Below are positions 14,824 to 23,800 of a stretch of 64,000 nt of DNA, piece after piece. Numbering within the stretch: the first letter of the stretch is position 1; each line of letters opens with the position of its first letter. Source of the stretch: a virus; IMG/VR virus record IMGVR_UViG_3300042292_000345, positions 1 through 64,000 of that record. The stretch is one strand, 5' to 3'. The notes beneath the pieces are model-generated. The model searched no databases. It saw only the letters and a program-made list of their open reading frames with translations, and was not told the DNA's origin. Both the position numbers and the translations under genes were made by a program.

Positions 14824-14853
14824 ACCCCTTCATGAATTTGAAGGGGTTTTTTA
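14824..14853 (+). terminator. rho-independent terminator before tape measure
   Basis: CCCCTTCA (14825-14832) pairs with TGAAGGGG (14839-14846) around TGAATT, followed by six T. The ribosome site of the tape measure (GGAGA, 14856) begins three bases after the T-run, so any read-through transcript carries the hairpin in its leader. Confidence 0.85.
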
Positions 14854-14865
14854 TTGGAGACAAAT

Positions 14866-17800
14866 ATGTCAGGAATAGCTATAGCAGTAGAAGCTAAGGT
14901 AGACAAAGCGCAAAGAGACCTTCAACTATTAAATCATACAGTTTCAAATATATCTACTGAAGTTAAAAAGGCTACCTCTAGTTTCTCTTTGATGTCTAAG
15001 TCTATTGTAGGTTTAGGTGGTATTGCTTTAATTTTACCCACGATCAAAAGCATTGATGCTACTTTTACAAATATTGAAAACAAAATAAAAACCATAACAG
15101 GTGCAACTGAAAGATTTAATACCGCATTTTCTGGGGTTTCATCAATCGCAAGAGACACTCGTTCTACACTAGCAGATACTACTGATTCTTTCTTTAGGAT
15201 CTCATCAGCTATTTCAGAAACTAGTCTAGATATGGATAAGGTTCTGGTAGCGACAAGAGCAATACAATCAGGTGCTATTCTTGCTGGCGGTAATCTTGAT
15301 GGATATCGTGCAGCCGTTATGCAACTAGGGCAAGGACTAGGTAGTGGTGCTTTAAGAGGTGAGGAGTTCAACTCTGTTATCGAGCAAGCTTTACCTATTG
15401 CAAAAGCTATTGGAGATTCTTTAGGGGTGTCTGTAGGAACTTTAAGAAGAATGGCAAATGCAGGCAAGCTTACATCAGATCTTGTATTTAACGCACTAAT
15501 AATGCAAGCCGGTGCTTTACAAAAGAAAGTAAGCTCTATGGATATTACTATAGAGCAGAGTATGCAAAGTTTAAAAGAGACATTAAAATATGTATTTAAC
15601 TCTTTTGATAAAGCAGTAAATATGTCTGGCTTTCTTAGTAGAGGGATAGTAGCACTTTCAGGTAAGCTAAGTTTACTAGCAGATTCTGCATTTAATATGG
15701 GGACTGATATAAGCTCCGTATTAAATAGTTTATTTGCTTCAAAAGATCTTAAAAGAATTGCAGATATAGCAACAACTATGCTATACCCTTTCTATTTTGC
15801 TGCTAAGCAATTTGGAAAACAATTTATGTTATTTTTGAATGCTAGAGGTATAATCTCATTCATGAATAAAATATTTGTTGAGACTACATCAGCAGCAATG
15901 ATGAGTATAACAAAACTTGGAACAAAGCTATATACTCTTGGTGTTATTTTACGTGCAATAGACCAGCAAGGCTTTCTACAAGGGAAATTAGCCGTATTTG
16001 ATGCATTTGGATACGCTGTAAAATCTTTCTTTGTAATGTTTCATTTTTATGTACAACGTGTAGTAAATCCTATTAATCAAGATATTTATGCAATAGGCAA
16101 TTCTATAGATCAAACATTTAATGTTATACCTGGTAAGGTAATTAAATTATTTGCAAATTTCACAGCACATATTTCTCATTTTATACAAGGTTTTATCGGA
16201 TTATATGATACTTCTATAGGTCGTCTTTTTAAAAATCTAGCAGAAGCTTATGAGGATTTTGTAGCCGACTTTAATAATAGTGTATTTGGTTTTAGTCCCT
16301 TAAGTAAGAAACTTGAAAAATATAAAGAAATATTAGCAAGAGTTGTTCTTAAAAGTATCCCAGAAGTATTGATAAGAGCTGCAGGAGCTATCAAAGCTGC
16401 CCTTATAGGTTTTATTAAGCCTTTTAAATCTGTTGAAGAAAGAATTTCAGCAAGCAGTAGAGTACTTCCTAAAGTATCTTTAAGCTTTGAAGAAATGGCA
16501 ACAGGAGTTAATAAGGCTGGCAAAATATTAGTAACTGGTGCAGAGAATGTAAAAGACTTTTTTATGATGCTAGTATCAACTGATTTTAGCAAACTAAGTA
16601 GTTCTTTTAGCTTTGATGGATTAAAGAAAAATATTTCTAATTTTGTAAAGTATATTTCTAACACTAGCCTACTATCATCAGTTAAGTCTTTTGTAAAAGA
16701 TCTATTACCATCTGATATACTATCTAAAAGTGCTAGTGTATTCTCAAATACACTTCAAAAAATTATTGTAAAAATCAGAGACGTTCTTGGTTCTTTATTT
16801 TCTATGGATAAGATTAAAGGGCAATTGACAACATTTTTGCCAGTAATACAGAGCGGTCTGTCTTCTCTTTTATCTACTCTTACAGATGCTGCAAGTATTG
16901 TTTATAGTAAAGTCAGTAGCTTTATTGACTCGTTTAAACAGTTAGAAATGGTATCTGCAGTAACTGATAAAGTTGAAAAAGTATTTAATTTTATTAAAAA
17001 GAAACTAGAAGGCACATCTCTGGATGTTGATTTCAGTGCTATAAAAGATAAAGTAAAATCTTTATTTAAAGATAGCATTAGTAGTGATATTACATCATCT
17101 ATGGCATCATCATCTTTTAAATTTTCAGATTTTAAACATATTGCTGTAAAAGCACTAGATAGCATCGTAGACGGCTTCCATAATATTGTGGCTGTAAGTA
17201 AGAAACTTTTATTTACAAAACCAAAAGAAGCACTCGATTATATATTAGAAAAACTATCTATTGTAAAACAGAAAATAGGCGAATTTGCTACTAGTATAGG
17301 TATCCCTAGTATCGATCTTAGTGTAAATTTAGAACCTATTAAAAAAGCTATAGGCGTTGCTAAAGAATTTATTGGTAGTATGGTTGCCGATCTTAGTGAT
17401 GTTTTTGGCACTAATTTTACAAATCTTAATCTTGATACATCTAGTTTTTCTAGTTTTAAAGCAAGTATTCTAAAAGCCTTTGATGAAGTCTCATCAATAT
17501 TTAATAAAAATCTTGCAGTGCTATTTGCAAAACCAATGACATTCCATGTGTCTGCAATAGCACTTGGGGAGATGTTCCCTGAAAATAAAGTGACTGAATT
17601 TTTATCTAAACAGTTACGTGCAGTAGCGGTAAGAGGCTGGAAAGACTTTATTATTGCTTGGTCAAATACTGCAAATGCTGGAGACTTATCTGAAAGAGTT
17701 GGTGAATTTGCTAGTACAACGATTGTCAATGCAATAAAGAATTATACATACGCCCTACCACAATTGGCAGGCGCATTAATGAGCATTGGTTCGAGTATAT

Positions 17801-20800
17801 TTAGAGGCTTTGTGGAAGGTCTTCCAATTGTTGGAAAAGTTTCTGAAGTTGTATTTAATTTAGCTGAAATGCTTGGTGTAGCAGGTCCATTAGGAGTGAT
17901 AGGTGCCTTTTTATTTGGCAGTAGCATTCTTACTACTCTGGCTGAAATAGGTCTATTACCAGCAACCTTAACAAAAGTAGCAGGCGCAATGCATACTGTT
18001 AAGTCATTCTTTATGGGAAGCTATGGCACAAGAACAGCTACTGGTGCTTTTACTAGTGTTCTTGGCACTATGTCGCATGAGATGTTTAACTCTGCTAGAA
18101 GATCTTTCAGTATTGGAGCAGCGCTCTTAGGGGCAGATATGCTGGGAACCTTTGATACAATGTTTAAGGACTCTCCAATTGCCCATAGCGTAGCTAGGGG
18201 TCTTGCTGTAGGCTTTATGTTGTTTGGTCATGATGTACCTAAATTAATTGCTGAACATGTACTAAAGCCAATAGCAACAGGCCTTTTAATGGGCGGACCG
18301 GCGCCTTTTAGTAATTTTCTTGTTAACTATCTAAGAGGTGGAGACCAAGGCCCATTATCTGCAAGAGTTGCAAAAACAATATTTGAAAAAGTAGATCAAA
18401 TAAGAGATATGTTTGTAAGTCGGATGGAGGGTATTGTAACTGGTAAAGGAATATTTGAATCTCTAATCTATGGTAGAACAGGTGCTATTACTCAGCCACA
18501 ACAATCTTCTCGTATTTTTGTAAAATATGAAGCAATGATGCGAAGCCTACAAGGACATGCTGGCTCTTTTGCTGCTACTATAAGGGCACAAGTACCTGTG
18601 CTTGCTACACTGATGTCAAAATGGACAGCTTTCGATACTGCATTAGCAGCGTCTGGAGGATCTGGTGGTAGGCTCTTATATGCATTGTTTGGAAAAGGCG
18701 GATTGATTTTAAGAATTGCACCTACTATTCTATTAATCACAGGTTTACTAGCAGCATTCTCTACATTTGCAAGTGAAGCTGAACAAATCCCTGACTATAT
18801 AAAAGGAAAAGAAGGCTTTGCAGCTGTACCTAGAATGGAAGTTCCACAACCTGAAATAGTAGTAAATAAACCTACTATTGCTAGTCAAGTAAAAGAGTGG
18901 ATGTCAGCTGCAGGAGATGAATTCAAAGCGACTTTTCCAGCTTTTGCAAAAATAATGAAAGATCTTTCATTATTGCCTTATAAGATTTTTAATTTTACAA
19001 GTCTAAGATCTTTATTTGCAGAAATAGGTAACTTATTTACAGATATATATGATGCTTCTATACCTTATATAGTTGCTCTTGGATCTATTGTAGGTAAGGT
19101 ATTATTAGATCAGTTCAGTATGATTATGAAGCTGGTTCAAAGTTTTGGCTCACTTATAAATGCTTATTTTACAGGAATAGTAAATCTAGGACAACTTGTA
19201 GGCGATACTCTTGCAACGTATACCGATGTACTTGTTGCAGTAATAGGTGTAGGTCTGGTAGTCTTTGATTATTTTATACAGCGTTCTAAAAATGCAACAC
19301 TAGCATTATCGCAGTTTCTTAAAGTATTTGCTAAATCTAGATTTCTACCAATAGCGCTTGCTATTGGTGGTGTTGGTGTAGTATTTGAAAAATATTTTAT
19401 AGAAGGAGTAGATGTCGCAATTGATAGAACTACGGTTTTTGGACAGGTTCTTTCAGCCCTCTTAACTGTAGCTACACTTGTCTTTAAGGTATTTAAAATA
19501 TTAAAACCTATTCTTCTTGCCTTACCTTTTATTGAGCCTTTGCTTGCTAAATTAGGACCTCTAAGAGAGGGGTTTAGAAAATTAGGAGAGACTTTTAAAA
19601 CGAGTTTTACTGGTTTTAGATGGACAGATATTTTTACATCACCATTAGAGACAATTAAAAAGCTAGGTTCAACAGCTGTAGAAGGTCTTAAAGGCTTATA
19701 TACAACTATTACAACAGCTACAGTAAGTGCAGCAAGCAGTGCAGGCGCAAGAGCTGGAGGTGCGTTTAGCAGAGCAATAGCAGCTGCATTATCAACTAAT
19801 GGTTTCTTAATAGTAGCAGCGCTTACAGGGGTGCTTGTAGCTGCTGCCAAAGATATTGATGGTAGAAAATTCTCTGATATTTCTGGTATTTCTAGTTTTA
19901 TTAACTTCTTTTTCGATCTTGCTGCTGGTGCTGCCGTAATTGCAATAGGCTCTTTCTTATTGCTAGGTAAGTCTACTTGGGATTTTAGAAATAAGGTATT
20001 AGCTGCTACAGCTGCTCTAAGAGCACAGCAAGGTGCTATGTTTGTAAATGAAGCAACACTAGCTGCCCATGCTGCAATGATGTGGAAAACTTATGAGGCA
20101 CCACTACTGGCAATGCCTGCTATGATTGCATCCAGAATGACAAGTTTGTTTGTATTTGCCGGTTCAATAGCTGCAGGTGCTTTTGCAGGTGCTTTTGTTA
20201 CTAATGCATTAATGCACCAGTCCGAGTATACTGAAATTGGCATAATGATAGGCACTTATCTTGGTTTTATGATAGGCAGATCGCTTATAAAGTATCTCGG
20301 TACTATAATGGTAGAAGCTTTTACTGCAGCAATGATAGGAAGTATAGCAGCTTTAGCAACTGCTGTGGGCTATGTAGGAATGGGATTAGCAGGTTGGTTT
20401 AACTGGTCGGATGACTTCTTAACTCAACTATCTTCAATCTATGATAAGCTAAAAGATATTGCAGGAATTGTATCAGAAAAACCTGATACAAAAACAGGCC
20501 TTTCAAAAAGAGCTTTAGATTTCGCTAAATATAAAGGTATTGAGATAGCTTATAATATTGGAAATATTAAGGAATCTATATTATCTGAAAATACTAAGAA
20601 ATCTTATAAAGAAAGTATTTCAAAGTTAAATGAAAGTCTATTGAAAGGGAGTGAAAATGAGCTGACAGGTGTTGAAGTAGATCTTCACGAAATTCAAAAT
20701 AATGTAAAAGCTTCTTCTAGACAGGTTTCAAGAGCTACTAACGAAAGTATGATTAGTATTTCAAAAGACTATGATAAGTTTGCTACACTATTAACTAGAA

Positions 20801-23800
20801 TAGGCAAAATAAACCCTGCAGATGAGCTTTTTAAACTTAGTAAACCAGAAAAAGTAAACTATGATGATTATTTGAATGGAATATTAATGGGTTCTGAAAA
20901 TAATAATGTGCTCAAAGATGGGGGCATTAAAGGTCGGATCCAAAAAGCAATGGAAACTTCAATAGAAAAAATGTCGACTGGTGGGGATTTTAGCCCACAA
21001 TTGACAGCTAAGATAAATCAACTATATTCTTCTCTATTTGATACGCTTAATACATACTATGGTGCCATATATGAGAACAATAGTGATAAGTCCAAGACCA
21101 CAGCCTCAGCGGCTGAGGGCTATATTGTTAATATTCTTTCAGATATTGAAAGATTAAATGTATGGAAAGGTGCAGTAGACGAAGCAGCTTCTGCAGCTAA
21201 TAAATATACAACTAGTATAGCCAATATTTCAACAAATTTAAGTAAGTATAAGATAGACTTTAAGACTGAAGATTTAAATGTTGATACAAGTCTTACTGAT
21301 TACTTAGATAATACTTATAATTATCTACTAGAGATTGATAATCAATTAAGTAAAGCCTATGATAAGAATAATAGAATACGTCTAACTCAGATAAAAGACT
21401 CTGCTATTGAAGAAGCTAAAGCACGTGTAGACGCAGCTAAGAAAGTTCAAAAAGATTATCAATATCAATTATCTACATTCACAGATGTAGGTATTGAAAT
21501 CCCTGATGTTGCTAAATTTATGAGTCCTGAAAAAGCTCAAGGTATTGTAGAAAACTTTAAACAATTAAAGCAGTTACAGGAAGATATCCAAAAACCTGCT
21601 GTAGAACCTGTAATGCCTGAGATTAATCAACTCTGGTCTATGCGTAGTAAAGAAGAAACTGCAAGAGCATTTGAGGCATATGTTAGCCAATTACAAGACT
21701 ATAATAGAATTGTATCAGCTAAAATAATGGGTGAAGCTGGTTTAGATAACTTCCGTAATGCAATATCTAGACAAATATTTGAAGGTATTAAGGGCGATAA
21801 AGCAGGTTATGCTAAGTATATCTATGGTATTGTAGAATCTATTGGCTCTCCTGTAATTGATATGGTAGATCAATTTGGTTTAGACACCATTGATGGTATA
21901 GCTAATCAAATAGCAGAGCTATCAATAAAAGCAGAGATGTTTAAAAGATCTGGCGACTACTCAAAAGAAGCACCTTTGAGACAGCAGATAGAAGATTTAA
22001 AGATGTCTATAAAGACACTTGATATTCAACCTTTACAATCTGTTATTGATTTGTTAGATCAAGGTATTACAGGTAGAGATCTTCTTTCAATTTCTGATAA
22101 TGATCTTGCTAAGCTTGCAGCACTTGGAAAAGCTATTGCAAAATATAATAAAGATCTTTCAGAAGCTAGACGTACTAATTCACCTGTAGATACTAAGAGA
22201 ATTCAAGGTCAGATTCAAGATACTAAGAAACAAGCTAAACAAATAGCTGATGTTTATCGCAGCGCTTTGCCTAGTTCATTCTCAAATATTTATGGTAGAA
22301 TGGGACTAGAAGGAAAAGCAAGCAGTGTCACAGCTGGTCTATTCATGAAACTTGCTAATGCTTCTAAGAATATTGAAAATTTAGAATTAGATAGAGCCCT
22401 TAAAAGTGATACTTTATCTGATTGGAAAGATTTTACTGATCAAATTGAAAAAGCTAATATTGAACTTGAACGTACTAAGCTACTTGGTCCTTTTGTAGGA
22501 GAAGCCTTAACTTCTGCATTTAGTGATGTCGGAGTTAGTGACTTTAATGAGATGGTGGCTTATGGCGCTGGGCAGCTTACTGAATTACTTGGTCTTGCTA
22601 GAAAGAAACAAAGTATTAATTTAGATATTAAAGCAGGGGCTAGTGAAAGTGAAATTCAGAACTATATCAATAGTGTTAGACAACTTGCAGAAATTGCAGA
22701 TGAAGTTGCTAAGAAACGTATTAACACTATTACAACTGGTACTGATATTACTCAAGCATTTTCAGATGCAGGTGCAAGTACTAATAAAGCTGCTTTAGCA
22801 AACTATCAGTATGGTGCTTCTCTATTAGCACTTAGCAAAAAGTCTGCATTACTGAAATTAGATCAAGCTAAACCATTAACACTTCAAGCAGCTAAAGAAA
22901 ATCTTAAAGCACTAGCAGATATTGACAGACAGTTAGCAATTTATAAGAAAATTGTCATGAACACAAAAGAGAACTTTGATAGCTTTAAATCTATCTTTGA
23001 TTTCTCTGTTGATGATACTTTATATGCTAGACTATCTAATGGTATTCTTGGATTGATGGGTAATGTAGCTGCTAGAATTGATTTATTGATGAAGAATGCA
23101 TCTGATAAAGATGGTCTTTCAGCATCTACTAGGTCTCTATATGAAGCTCTTGCATTAGTTAAGAGAGATGCTAAAACATACTCTTCTTTACTAACTAGTG
23201 TGTACGAAGCTCAGCAATCTAGGTTTGATAGTAATAAGACTAAGTATGATAAGATTTCTACTGCATTTCCTAATTTAGGAATGGATAAGAATCTTTATGG
23301 TACTTTAGATAGAGCTGTCAGATCTGGATTTGAGAAAAGTGCTAACTTTAGTGATTTGTTTAGTAAGATATCAGATCTAGGCGCATTGCCAGTCAAACTA
23401 GCAGATGAGCTAGATAGATTAGGTAATCTGTATGCTAGTGGTAAAAATGTAGACATCGATATGATTGCTGCTGCCGTAACTCAATATGGTGAAGGAAATC
23501 TAAAAGCAAGACTTGAAGCTATCATGTCAAGTACTAAAGATCCTTTTACTAACTTGAAGACATCTACAGATGATCTAAAAGGTGCTATTGAATTACTTAG
23601 TGAAAATGTTGCTGCAAATACAGCTACACTTAGAGGTGAAGCACCTAAAGCAAAAACTAGCATGAATATGTCTAGTAATGTAGAGAGTCTGTTAGCTGCT
23701 TCTACTGCCAAGTATGGTGTCCCATTAGATCTTGCTAGAATTGTTACTCATATCGAATCAAGAGGTAAGAATAATCTTACTTCTGAAACGGGTAATAAAG